Below are positions 5,533-13,747 of a stretch of DNA of 13,748 nt, in pieces. Origin of the DNA: JAVBPP01 sp031549535 (GTDB lineage Bacteria > Bacillota > Clostridia > Oscillospirales > Acutalibacteraceae); the NCBI GenBank assembly GCA_031549535.1, contig JAVBPP010000069.1, forward strand, positions 1 to 13,748, in the 5' to 3' direction. The notes below the pieces were generated by a model. The model worked only from the letters and a program-made list of their open reading frames with translations, was not told where the DNA came from and made no database searches. Numbering within the stretch: position 1 is the stretch's first letter; each line of letters opens with the position of its first letter. The translations under genes were made by a program, and so were the position numbers.

Positions 5533-6642
5533 TTATTCTTTCGTTGATTGCATGCTTAAATAAGCATGAATAAAGCCGTCTAAATCGCCGTCCATCACAT
5601 TGTTGATGCTGCCGTTTTCAAAGCCTGTGCGGTGATCCTTCACCAATTGATAGGGCATAAAAACATAGGAGCGGATTTGGCTGCCCCAGCCGATTTCCTT
5701 TTGGTCGCCCTTGATGTCCTCAACCTTATCCAGGTGTTCGCGCTCCTTGATTTCAATGAGCTTGCTTTTGAGCATCTTCAGCGCAACCTCGCGGTTCTGA
5801 TGCTGGCTGCGCTCCACCTGGCAGGAGACGACGATGCCCGTGGGCAGGTGGGTGATACGCACGGCGGAGGAGGTTTTATTGACCTTCTGCCCGCCCGCGC
5901 CGCTGGAACGGTAGGTATCCACCTTCAAATCCTCGGGGTTGATTTCCACCTGAATGGTGTCGTCAATTTCCGGCATCACTTCCAGGGAGGCAAAGGAGGT
6001 GTGGCGCCGGCCGGAGGAATCAAAGGGGGAGACGCGCACCAGGCGGTGCACGCCCATTTCGCCCTTGAGGTAGCCGTAGGCGTTTTCGCCCTCCACCAAG
6101 AGCAGGGCGGATTTTAAGCCCGCCTCGTCGCCGTCCAAACAGTCCAGCATGCTCACCTTGTAGCCGTGCTGCTCGCCCCAGTGCTGATACATGCGCACAA
6201 TCATCTGCGCCCAGTCCTGCGCCTCGGTTCCGCCCGCCCCGGCGTGGAAGGTTAGAATGGCGTTTTTGGAATCATATTCCCCGGAGAGCAGGGTGCTCAG
6301 CGTCTGCGCCTCCAGGGCGCTGATAAAGGCTCGGTTCCCCTCCCGGCATTCTTCCAGCAGGGAGAGGTCCTCCTCCTCGTTTGCCAATTCAATCATCGCC
6401 ATTGCATCGGCATAGCCGCGCTCCAGCGCCTGGTATTTTTCCGCCTTTGCCTTGAGCTGGCTGATGCGCTGCAGCACCTTCTGGGAGTGTTGCAAGTCGT
6501 CCCAAAAGCCGTTCTGCGCACTGAGCTCCTCGAGCTGGGCAATTTCCGCCTGCGCCTTGTCCAGGGCAAGCGCGCCGCGCAGTTGTTTCAGTTTTTCTTC
6601 ATAGTCAGCCAGCTCCAGCCGGAGCTCATCAAATTGTATCAT
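5533..6642 (-). CDS. prfB: Peptide chain release factor 2
   Basis: The 369-residue protein is RF2, which reads UGA and UAA stop codons and triggers release of the finished chain in the ribosome. The stop-codon-reading tripeptide SPF is at 205-207, and the catalytic GGQ is at 250-252 in SSGAGGQKVNKT. The N-terminal coiled-coil region (1-110) and the total length are normal. In many bacteria prfB carries an in-frame UGA near codon 26 and needs a +1 frameshift. Here LRGALALD (21-28) is encoded without interruption as CTT GCC where the classic site reads CTT TGA C, so autoregulatory frameshifting is absent. AGGTG (complement of 6653-6657) lies ten bases before the ATG. It starts 18 bases after the cohesin-protein gene and has no clear promoter of its own, so it seems to be transcribed from the scaffold promoter. 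Confidence 0.97.
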   Translation of the reverse strand: MIQFDELRLELADYEEKLKQLRGALALDKAQAEIAQLEELSAQNGFWDDLQHSQKVLQRISQLKAKAEKYQALERGYADAMAMIELANEEEDLSLLEECREGNRAFISALEAQTLSTLLSGEYDSKNAILTFHAGAGGTEAQDWAQMIVRMYQHWGEQHGYKVSMLDCLDGDEAGLKSALLLVEGENAYGYLKGEMGVHRLVRVSPFDSSGRRHTSFASLEVMPEIDDTIQVEINPEDLKVDTYRSSGAGGQKVNKTSSAVRITHLPTGIVVSCQVERSQHQNREVALKMLKSKLIEIKEREHLDKVEDIKGDQKEIGWGSQIRSYVFMPYQLVKDHRTGFENGSINNVMDGDLDGFIHAYLSMQSTKE

Positions 6643-6660
6643 ATTATATAATCACCTGTA

Positions 6661-8004
6661 TTAAAATCTGTGGTTCTTCATGCGAGGCATAATATATATT
6701 CCGCCCGCAACGCCTGCGGCGAACGTCACCAGCGCCACCAGCACCAAAATCCACCAGCGGATGCCGCCCTGCGCGGGCTGTTCGCTGCTTGTCTTTTTGT
6801 CCGGGTTTTGGTCAAAGCCCTCACCCTCCTGGCCGTGCGCCGGGGCGCGGAACACGGTTACGCTATATTCGGTCTCGCTGCCGTCCTCCGCCTTGCAATC
6901 AACGGTAATCACATTTTTGCCAATGCCCAAATCCTTGCCGCCGTCTATGGTAACGATGGCCTTCAGGTTCTGAGAGCTCGCGGAAACAAGCACTTCCTGC
7001 GTTTCTGTGGGCACCCAAACAACATAGTCCGTTTTCGCCGGGTCAAATTTGGGGGAGAGCACATAGCCGGCGACAATCAAGTTTTTCAGGCTGCTGTTCG
7101 CGGTCTGCGGGCTGCCGTCCGGGGCAGTGCTGGCGGCGGTGGAGGAGGTCCCCGTTGTGGAAGAGCCGTCCGCCGTTGTCGTTTCACCCGTGGTGCTTGG
7201 CTCTGTGGTGGTCGTTTGGTTTGGGTCGGCGGCGCAGCGGGCTTCAATGGTATACACCTTTTTGCTGCCGTTTGCTGCCGTTACGGTAATTTTAATGTTG
7301 TTGGTTTCACCCGGGGTCAGGTTCAGGCTGCTCATGCTGACCTTTGCCTCCACGTCCGCGGGCAGGGCGCTGAGCTGCAGGGAATTCACCGTGTAGGGCA
7401 CATCCACGCTGTAATAACTGACATCCTCGTCAAAGGCCGGGCGTAGCGTAGCGTTTGCGCAGGTAATGCCGCGCAGCTTGTTGTTGGAAGAGAGCGCCTT
7501 GGCAAAGCTGATTGTGGTACCCTGTGTGGTGACAGAGACGGATTGCATGCCGGCATTGGCTACAGAGGCCGGCGCAGCAGAAAGCCCCAGAACGCTGGAG
7601 CCGGAGCTGACCCCATCCTTCACCCGCAGCTTTACCGAAAACAGCTGACCGTCGCTTTTAATGGGCTTGGAACCGGCGGTAGCATCGTTGTAATCCAAGG
7701 TTACGGTGGAACCGCTGGCATGCGCCATAAAATCCTGTGCACCGATCAGTGAGCCGTTTGAGGCGGAAACATAGCTGAATTTTGTGCCGTCAAAATTCAG
7801 CGTGATGGGGCCCGCGGCAACAATGTTGCCCGCCCCTTTGGCGCCGCTGATTGAAACCGAAATCGTCACCGTTTCCCCCGCACGCAGGCTGGAGGAGCCG
7901 GGCACCAGGCGCAACGTTACCCCCCCCGCGGCATAAGCCGTCAGAGCGCCAATCGAAAGCGCACATATGAGAACAGCCGTGAGCAGACAAAGTAATTTTT
8001 TCAT
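6661..8004 (-). CDS. Membrane-anchored cohesin and cadherin-like surface scaffold protein
   Basis: The 447-residue precursor starts with a signal peptide (MKKLLCLL..., cleavage probably near AYAA at 24-27). Residues about 28-168 resemble a cohesin domain: a VTLRLV strand, RAGETVTISVSISG (41-54), the NFDGTKFSYVSASNGSL block (70-86), the DGQLFSVKLRVKDG block (118-131) and a closing strand. Two cadherin-like beta-sandwich domains (PF12733 type) follow at about 173-256 (NNKLRGI..., YTIEA) and 303-386 (NSSLKNLIV..., YSVTV), separated by a Thr/Ser-rich linker (262-300). One membrane helix (416-439) with a basic tail (RMKNHRF) ends it; there is no LPXTG or SLH anchor. Cohesins bind dockerins, and the divergent neighbour ends in one. 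The start at 8004 has AAGGA nine bases upstream; a start 13 codons earlier lacks a signal-like beginning. Cohesin-like folds also occur outside cellulosomes, so binding needs testing. Confidence 0.82.
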   Translation of the reverse strand: MKKLLCLLTAVLICALSIGALTAYAAGGVTLRLVPGSSSLRAGETVTISVSISGAKGAGNIVAAGPITLNFDGTKFSYVSASNGSLIGAQDFMAHASGSTVTLDYNDATAGSKPIKSDGQLFSVKLRVKDGVSSGSSVLGLSAAPASVANAGMQSVSVTTQGTTISFAKALSSNNKLRGITCANATLRPAFDEDVSYYSVDVPYTVNSLQLSALPADVEAKVSMSSLNLTPGETNNIKITVTAANGSKKVYTIEARCAADPNQTTTTEPSTTGETTTADGSSTTGTSSTAASTAPDGSPQTANSSLKNLIVAGYVLSPKFDPAKTDYVVWVPTETQEVLVSASSQNLKAIVTIDGGKDLGIGKNVITVDCKAEDGSETEYSVTVFRAPAHGQEGEGFDQNPDKKTSSEQPAQGGIRWWILVLVALVTFAAGVAGGIYIMPRMKNHRF

Positions 8005-8066
8005 GTTGTACCGTCCTTTTCCATCTATACTGAGCAGTTCCATTTTTTACCGCATGAAACGAGAGT

Positions 8067-8084
8067 GTTACCCCAGTTACCCCA
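8067..8084. repeat. Tandem 9-bp repeat at the start of the scaffold transcript, possible operator
   Basis: GTTACCCCA occurs twice in direct tandem (8067-8075 and 8076-8084; TGGGGTAAC on the transcribed strand). It covers about +5 to +22 of the predicted scaffold-prfB transcript. Direct repeats with a 9-bp period suit a regulator binding side by side, or could be bound as RNA. No regulator is known. Confidence 0.5.
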
Positions 8085-8095
8085 TCCTGCACCTT

Positions 8096-8124
8096 ATTAT
8101 AAGGATGTTCGCTGCATCTGTCAA
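8096..8124 (-). promoter_or_regulatory. Perfect sigma-A promoter for the scaffold-prfB operon
   Basis: On the minus strand TTGACA (complement of 8119-8124) is followed after exactly 17 bases by TATAAT (complement of 8096-8101), a full consensus match. Predicted start is near 8089, leaving a leader of about 85 bases before the ATG at 8004. Confidence 0.88.
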
Positions 8125-8245
8125 TAAAAACACGGCTCGTGCCGCGCGAATCTTCCAGTATCTGATGCTTTACAAAAGAGAGAATCTATAGAATAATAGC
8201 CTTGGCCACAATCGTAATCGGTTTGTAAACTTTTTTTGAAATGCG

Positions 8246-8274
8246 TTGTATCCACACCTCAAATAGACTATACT
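8246..8274 (+). promoter_or_regulatory. Promoter for the giant dockerin protein gene
   Basis: TTGTAT (8246-8251) and TATACT (8269-8274) are separated by 17 bases. Predicted start is near 8281, about 40 bases before the ATG. It points away from the scaffold promoter, with about 120 bases between the two -35 boxes. That gap includes TTTACAAA (8170-8177) and its inverted copy TTTGTAAA (8222-8229), a possible but unsupported shared site. Confidence 0.75.
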
Positions 8275-8319
8275 GTATTCGGATTTCTATAATCTTTACA
8301 TAAGGAGCGTATTAATACA

Positions 8320-11300
8320 ATGAATAAACGCAGGTTATATGCAATTTTAGCGGTTCTGCTTTGCGTAAGCGTTGCAGGCGCTTACGGTTTGTTTGCCGGC
8401 TTTGGGGCGGACAAGCCGCAGAACACTTCGCTGACCGCCGCCCTCACCCGCTTTTTCGGCGGCGGTGAGGAGCCGGAGGGCTCGGTTACGGTCAGCTTTG
8501 ACCTTGGTGATGCGTTTGCGCAGGCGGGTCCCTTCACGGGCTTGCCGGGCACCGCCTTTCCGGGGGAGGAATACGCCGAACCAGGGGTATATCAGTTTAC
8601 AATAGCTTCCAACTACATGGGAACGGATGGCAGGCTCTACCGCTTCGACGGTTGGAGTGTCAGCCCCGCCGATGCCGCCTTTACGGCGGAGGATGCGGTG
8701 TATCCCGAAAGCGATGTGAGCTTAACAGCCAATTGGACAAAGCTCTACACGGCCACGTTTGATTACGGCGTAGAAGAGGTAGCGGACTACAGCTTCACCG
8801 CGCCGAGCGGCACGGCAGTGGACTTCCCTGCGGACGAAGACGCACCGGAAAAGACGGGCTATGTGTTCGGCGGCTGGTCGGTAGCGGGTGAAAAAATTAC
8901 CGCGCTGACCTTTGAAGATGCTGATATCACCGTAGACGCCATCTGGCTTAAAATCCATACCGCAACCTTTGATTATGCTGTAGAGGACGCGGAAAACTAT
9001 ACGTTTAACGGCATCCTCGGCGACGCCGTGAGCTTCCCGGTGGACGAAGACGCGCCGGAAAAGGCGGGCTATGTGTTCGGCGGCTGGTCGGTAGCGGGCG
9101 AAAAGATTACAACGCTGACCTTCGAGGACGCTGATATCACCGTAGACGCTATTTGGTTCAAAATCCATACCGCAACCTTTGACTATGATGTTGAGGACGC
9201 GGAAAACTATACATCCACCGGCATCCTCGGTGACGCCGTGACCTTCCCGGCGGACGAAGACGCGCCGGAAAAGGCGGGCTATGTGTTCGGCGGCTGGTCG
9301 GTAGCGGGCGAAAAGATTACAACGCTGACCTTTGAGGACGCCGATATCACCGTAAACGCTATTTGGTTCAAAATCCATACCGCAACCTTTGATTATGATG
9401 TTGAGGACGCGGAAAATTATACGTTTACCGGCATCCTCGGCGACGCCGTGAGCTTCCCGGCGGCGGATGCCGTTCCCGAAAAGCCCGGCTACCGCTTTGG
9501 GCATTGGGTTCTGGAAGGAACTACTGACCCGGTCAGCTCCGCGACCTTTGCAGACGGCGATGTGCGCTTTGTTGCGGTTTGGGATGTTGTCTATACGGCC
9601 GGCTTTGATTTTGATATTCCCGATGTAGAAGACTACAGCCACTCCGGCATTGCGGGCGAGGCCGTTCGCTTCCCCGAAACAATTCCGGAAAAGAGCGGCT
9701 ACCGTTTTGCGCATTGGGTGCTGCAGGGTGAGAGCACCCCGGTCAGCCAGGCGCAATATCAAGACAGCAACCTGCAGTTTGTAGCCGTTTGGAATGTGGT
9801 ATATACCGCGACCTTTGATTTTGATATCCCCGAGGTAGAAGACTATACCCACTCCGGTATTGCGGGTGAGGCTGTCCTCTTCCCCGCGGCGGCCCCTGAA
9901 AAGAGCGGTTACCGTTTTGGCGGCTGGCTGCCCGAGGGCGCGGCAGAGCCGGCAACAACAGCTGCCTATCAAGACAGCGACCTGCAGTTTACCGCTATCT
10001 GGCATAAGCTTTACACCGCCAGCTTTGACTATCAGGTTCCGGGCACCCCTGCGGGCACCTTCTCCGGCATTTCCGGCGAAAGCTTTGATTTGCCCACAGT
10101 GGATGAGATTCCTGCAAAAAGCGGCTACCGTTTCCGCGGCTGGGTTGTAAGCGGGAACACGGAGCTTGTTACAAGCGCCACCTTTGCAACAGCGAACCTG
10201 AGCTTTACGGCAGTTTGGGATAAGCTCTATACCGTCACCTTTGACTATGCCATCTCCGGTGAAAATCCCCTGCGCCTGCAGGGCATCTCCGGCGAAACCA
10301 TACAGTGCCCCGCAATCGATAAGGAGAAGGCGGGCTATGACTTCGTTGCTTGGCGCAGCGGCTCACAGAACGTGACCCAAGTAACCCTGGGCACTGCCGA
10401 TGTGGTGGTAACAGCGAAATGGACCGCGCGGGACGATACCCGCTTCTACGTCATCCACATGCTGCAGACCATTGACGGCAGCGGCTATGAGCCTGACGGC
10501 GTGATGGAGATGGAGACCGGGACGACGGACACTGCCATCTCTTCCCTCGTGCTGCGCAAGGAGTTTGCGGGCTTTACCCAGCCGGATAATAACTGCGGCT
10601 TCACCGCAACGGGAACCATTTCCGGCAATGAGGACACCGTTTTACGCATCTACTACACGCGCAACAAATACAACGTGGTGTTTAAAGATGCGGACAATGC
10701 GGCCTTAAAGGTGACCAAGCAGGTCATTTTCGGCGACACAATCCCCAGCGCGGAAAGCCAAATGAAAAACGGAAAAGCCGGCTACCGTCTGGTGGGTTGG
10801 AGCTACCTGGGCAACCCCGTTGGCCTAAATGCCCTGGGCACACTGGATACCGCGGGCGACCGGGAATATACGCTGGTTTGGGCAAAGCTTTATACGGCCA
10901 CCTTCCGCTATAATGTCACGGGCAGCACGCCTGTCACCTACTCCAATGTGACGGATACGGTCATTCAGTTCCCCAGCCCGGCCATGGCTCCACTTCAGCT
11001 GAAACCCGGCTACGCCTTCAGCGGCTGGAAGCTGGGGGAGCAAACCGTAACCCAAGGAATCAGATTTACAAACAGTGACCTGGTCTTTGACGCAATCTGG
11101 ACGCCCAAGACTGACACAAAATATACCGTGAAGCATTACGGCCAAAGTTTGAGCGACAGCACGGTCTATGATGTGCTGCTGGGTGAGCAGGAGTTGACGG
11201 GCACAACGGATGCCCCCTCCCTCACCGCGGCGCAGGCCAAGCGAGACGATTTTACGGGCTTCAGCTTCCTCGTGGGCAACAACGGCGAATCGGATACGGT

Positions 11301-13533
11301 TACCGTCAAGGGAGACGGCACAGCGCAGCTGCGGGTCTATTACAGCAGAAACAGCTACACCATGACCTTCACCGATCCGCTGGATGCGCAGTATGTGGAA
11401 ACCGTCACCGTGCCCTATCAAGGCGCAATCACACCCCCGGCCACCCTCCCCACCGCGCAGGAAGGCTATGAGCTGGACGGCTGGAAGTATGACGGCACAA
11501 CCTACAAAGCAAACGCCCTGGGTAAGCTGGAGACGCTGGGCGACCGCAGCTATGAGGCTGTTTGGGGCAGGGAATACACCATTTCCTTTGACTATGGCGC
11601 AGGTTACACCAAGCCGCCCGTGTTTAAGGCCAAAACCGGAACCACCATTGTTTACCCCAGCGATATGCTCACCGTCAAACCCGGCTATAAGCCTGTTTGG
11701 AGCGTTGCAAACCTGACAGTGGTCGGCACAAGTGATGTGGCGCTCACCGTGCTGAGCTGGGCACCGCGCAGCGATGTGAAATACCGCGCGCGCTATATCT
11801 ATGAATCCACCGAGGGCAGTTATACCGACGCGGGCGTGGAGACAGTGCTTGGCGCGGTGCGCACAGGGACCTGTGAGCAGGCTGTGGCACTCAATGACAT
11901 CAAGGGCGCGGGTAAAACCGGCTTTACCCTGGACACGGTAAAAAGCAAACCCAGCTTCACCATCACAGGGGACGAGAGCCAGGTCTTTGACGTCTACTAC
12001 AAGCGCAACCGCCACAAGCTGGTTTATAAATACAACATTGAGGAAATCGGCACAGGCACCTTAAAAGAAACCGTGCACAAGACCTATGAGAATTATATTT
12101 TCGGCGCGGAGCTGCCGTTTGTGGGCATGGCGCTCAAAACCGGCTACGACGCCTTCAGTGGCTGGACACCCAGTGTTTCCACCATGCCAAACAGCGCGTT
12201 GACCCTCACCGGCAGTTATAAGCTGCAGCGGCATAAGGCAATTTTTAAAATTAACGGCGATCCCTTCACAAGCGTAACGTATAAATACGGCGACACCATC
12301 AAAACCCCGGCGACCAGCTATGGGAAAGACTATATCTTCAGCGGCTGGACTGTTTCGGGCACCATGGGCACGGCCGACCGCAGCTTTAACGCAACGCTCT
12401 ATGTGGAATACAATGTTTCTGTTTATGCGATGGGTACAACCGGCAAATACGGCAGCCCCGTTACAACCGTGAAGAAGAACGGCATCATCGGAACCGTTGT
12501 GAGCACCTCCGAAAGCTACAAAACCGGCTTTGTGCTGGATCCCGCAAAGGACAGCCAAAACATTCTTTCCGGAACGGTTCCAGACCCGAAAGACGGCAAG
12601 CTGACGCTCACGGCGTACTTTGCCCGCAAGCAATACAACGCAACCTTCAAAACCGCCTCCGGCAGCAGCACGGTGAAATACTACTACGGTCAAACCATCA
12701 TCCCGCCCGCCGCCCCGCATACGGCGGATAAAACCTTCACGGGCTGGTCACCCAAAATCCCGGCTACCATGCCGAACGCCGCGCAGACCTTCACCGCGCA
12801 ATACAGCGCAAAGGCGCTGGAGAAAATCACGGTTTCAAACTATCCGCAGTCCATCGTGCAGGGCAAGCTGCTCAACCTCAGCGGCACAAAACTGCAGTAT
12901 TACTACGACAACGGTACAACGAAAACCGTAACCATTACCACAGAAATGCTTAACAAAGGCACGGTTACCGTTTCACCGCGCTCCTTCAGCAAGGTGGGCA
13001 AACAAACTGCAACCATCAGCTACGGGGCAGATAAGGGCAGCTTTACCGTCAATGTAACCGCCCGTGTGCCGCAGAAGGTCGAGGTGTTCCGCAAGCCCAC
13101 CAAGATGAGCTACACCGTCGGCCAAGCCCTCATCCTCGCGGGCGCGCAGGCAAGGGTGTATTATAACAATGACACGCAGGAAACGATTGATTTGACCGAT
13201 TCCCGCATCAAGGTGACGGGCTATGACGCCAAAAAAGTCGGCAACCAGACCCTAACCGTAACCTTTACCGCACCGGGGCACAAGGCACTGACCACAACGC
13301 TCAAGGATGTTGTAGTAAAGGCAGTCGTAAAACGCCTGAAGGGCGATGTAAACGGGGACGGCTACATCACCTCCCTGGACGCCACACTCATTCGTGCGCA
13401 CTATCTGGGCAAGCGCAAGCTCAGTGGCACAGACCTGACCGCGGCGGATATCAACGGCGACGGTTTGGTCACCTCCTTGGATTTAACGCTGGTGCGCCGC
13501 CATTACTTGAAGATTCAAGCAATCAAGCAATAA
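8320..13533 (+). CDS. Giant secreted InlB-B repeat protein with Ig-like domains and C-terminal dockerin
   Basis: The 1737-residue product has an N-terminal hydrophobic segment (about 5-28) that exports it or may stay as an anchor. Nine modules of about 70 residues follow (56-701), each built on YTATFDY...GYxFGGW...ADITVDAIW, the InlB B-repeat/Listeria-Bacteroides repeat (PF09479). From 708 to 1497, seven more diverged B-repeats alternate with MucBP-like segments (about 708-786, 934-1012 and 1154-1232, each ending YYxRN). Two bacterial Ig-like domains lie at about 1500-1581 and 1583-1668. Residues 1673-1737 form a type I dockerin with two calcium loops, DVNGDGYITSLD (1676-1687) and DINGDGLVTSLD (1710-1721). 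No enzyme domain, LPXTG, SLH or C-terminal helix is visible, so it looks like an adhesin or spacer held by its dockerin, most simply by the cohesin encoded divergently next door. AAGGAG (8302-8307) precedes the ATG by 12 bases. Ligand unknown. Confidence 0.9.
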   Translation: MNKRRLYAILAVLLCVSVAGAYGLFAGFGADKPQNTSLTAALTRFFGGGEEPEGSVTVSFDLGDAFAQAGPFTGLPGTAFPGEEYAEPGVYQFTIASNYMGTDGRLYRFDGWSVSPADAAFTAEDAVYPESDVSLTANWTKLYTATFDYGVEEVADYSFTAPSGTAVDFPADEDAPEKTGYVFGGWSVAGEKITALTFEDADITVDAIWLKIHTATFDYAVEDAENYTFNGILGDAVSFPVDEDAPEKAGYVFGGWSVAGEKITTLTFEDADITVDAIWFKIHTATFDYDVEDAENYTSTGILGDAVTFPADEDAPEKAGYVFGGWSVAGEKITTLTFEDADITVNAIWFKIHTATFDYDVEDAENYTFTGILGDAVSFPAADAVPEKPGYRFGHWVLEGTTDPVSSATFADGDVRFVAVWDVVYTAGFDFDIPDVEDYSHSGIAGEAVRFPETIPEKSGYRFAHWVLQGESTPVSQAQYQDSNLQFVAVWNVVYTATFDFDIPEVEDYTHSGIAGEAVLFPAAAPEKSGYRFGGWLPEGAAEPATTAAYQDSDLQFTAIWHKLYTASFDYQVPGTPAGTFSGISGESFDLPTVDEIPAKSGYRFRGWVVSGNTELVTSATFATANLSFTAVWDKLYTVTFDYAISGENPLRLQGISGETIQCPAIDKEKAGYDFVAWRSGSQNVTQVTLGTADVVVTAKWTARDDTRFYVIHMLQTIDGSGYEPDGVMEMETGTTDTAISSLVLRKEFAGFTQPDNNCGFTATGTISGNEDTVLRIYYTRNKYNVVFKDADNAALKVTKQVIFGDTIPSAESQMKNGKAGYRLVGWSYLGNPVGLNALGTLDTAGDREYTLVWAKLYTATFRYNVTGSTPVTYSNVTDTVIQFPSPAMAPLQLKPGYAFSGWKLGEQTVTQGIRFTNSDLVFDAIWTPKTDTKYTVKHYGQSLSDSTVYDVLLGEQELTGTTDAPSLTAAQAKRDDFTGFSFLVGNNGESDTVTVKGDGTAQLRVYYSRNSYTMTFTDPLDAQYVETVTVPYQGAITPPATLPTAQEGYELDGWKYDGTTYKANALGKLETLGDRSYEAVWGREYTISFDYGAGYTKPPVFKAKTGTTIVYPSDMLTVKPGYKPVWSVANLTVVGTSDVALTVLSWAPRSDVKYRARYIYESTEGSYTDAGVETVLGAVRTGTCEQAVALNDIKGAGKTGFTLDTVKSKPSFTITGDESQVFDVYYKRNRHKLVYKYNIEEIGTGTLKETVHKTYENYIFGAELPFVGMALKTGYDAFSGWTPSVSTMPNSALTLTGSYKLQRHKAIFKINGDPFTSVTYKYGDTIKTPATSYGKDYIFSGWTVSGTMGTADRSFNATLYVEYNVSVYAMGTTGKYGSPVTTVKKNGIIGTVVSTSESYKTGFVLDPAKDSQNILSGTVPDPKDGKLTLTAYFARKQYNATFKTASGSSTVKYYYGQTIIPPAAPHTADKTFTGWSPKIPATMPNAAQTFTAQYSAKALEKITVSNYPQSIVQGKLLNLSGTKLQYYYDNGTTKTVTITTEMLNKGTVTVSPRSFSKVGKQTATISYGADKGSFTVNVTARVPQKVEVFRKPTKMSYTVGQALILAGAQARVYYNNDTQETIDLTDSRIKVTGYDAKKVGNQTLTVTFTAPGHKALTTTLKDVVVKAVVKRLKGDVNGDGYITSLDATLIRAHYLGKRKLSGTDLTAADINGDGLVTSLDLTLVRRHYLKIQAIKQ
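8741..9460 (+). repeat. Tandem 210-bp coding repeats in the giant gene
   Basis: Units start at 8741, 8951, 9161 and 9371, all exactly 210 bp (70 codons) apart. The units at 8951 and 9161 differ at about 13 of 210 positions by eye (about 94% identical). The unit at 9371 follows the same sequence only to about 9460 and then switches to the diverged module type, so a duplication or recombination edge probably lies there. The unit at 8741 is more diverged in its first half than its second. Confidence 0.9.
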
Positions 13534-13543
13534 CAAACAAAAT

Positions 13544-13581
13544 AAACGCGGGGCATCCAGCTTATGGGATGCCCCGCGTTT
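13544..13581 (+). terminator. Strong intrinsic terminator of the giant gene
   Basis: AAACGCGGGGCATCC (13544-13558) and GGATGCCCCGCGTTT (13567-13581) form a perfect 15-bp stem with an 8-base loop, starting 10 bases past the stop codon. The T-run is within the stem end plus TGTATATCGTT, so release is helped mainly by stem stability. The A-rich bases before the stem could also let it act on the minus strand. Confidence 0.88.
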
Positions 13582-13690
13582 GTATATCGTTCCGATGCCG
13601 GTTCCCTGCGGCAGTCGGTTGACAGAGGTACGACGGTGCGTCTAGGAAGCTGTAATTGTCAATAAAAGTGCAGTCATAAAACACAATAAA

Positions 13691-13747
13691 CGAAATTTTC
13701 CGGAACAGGAGTGGAGCGTAGGGGAACGAGTGTTCCGGAAAATTTCG
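13691..13747. repeat. Perfect 17-bp inverted repeat at the contig edge
   Basis: CGAAATTTTCCGGAACA (13691-13707) and its exact reverse complement (13731-13747) flank a 23-base centre (GGAGTGGAGCG...). No T-run is visible because the window ends one base later. It may be a dispersed intergenic element, the border of a small mobile element, or an assembly fold-back. From 13582 to 13690 I see no gene. Confidence 0.7.

Noticed and set aside
8741..9580. CRISPR-like or satellite repeat
   Set aside because: The period is 210 bp, in frame, with no spacers; the repeats encode protein modules.
8722..10005. Long antisense open frame of 427 codons opposite the InlB-B repeats
   Set aside because: It mirrors the repeat pattern and codon bias of the plus-strand gene, has no ribosome binding site, and its translation is repetitive and featureless. 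It is a shadow frame.
10825..12015. Antisense open frame of 396 codons inside the giant gene
   Set aside because: It has no start signal and no recognisable domain; the plus-strand frame is continuous and carries clear modules.
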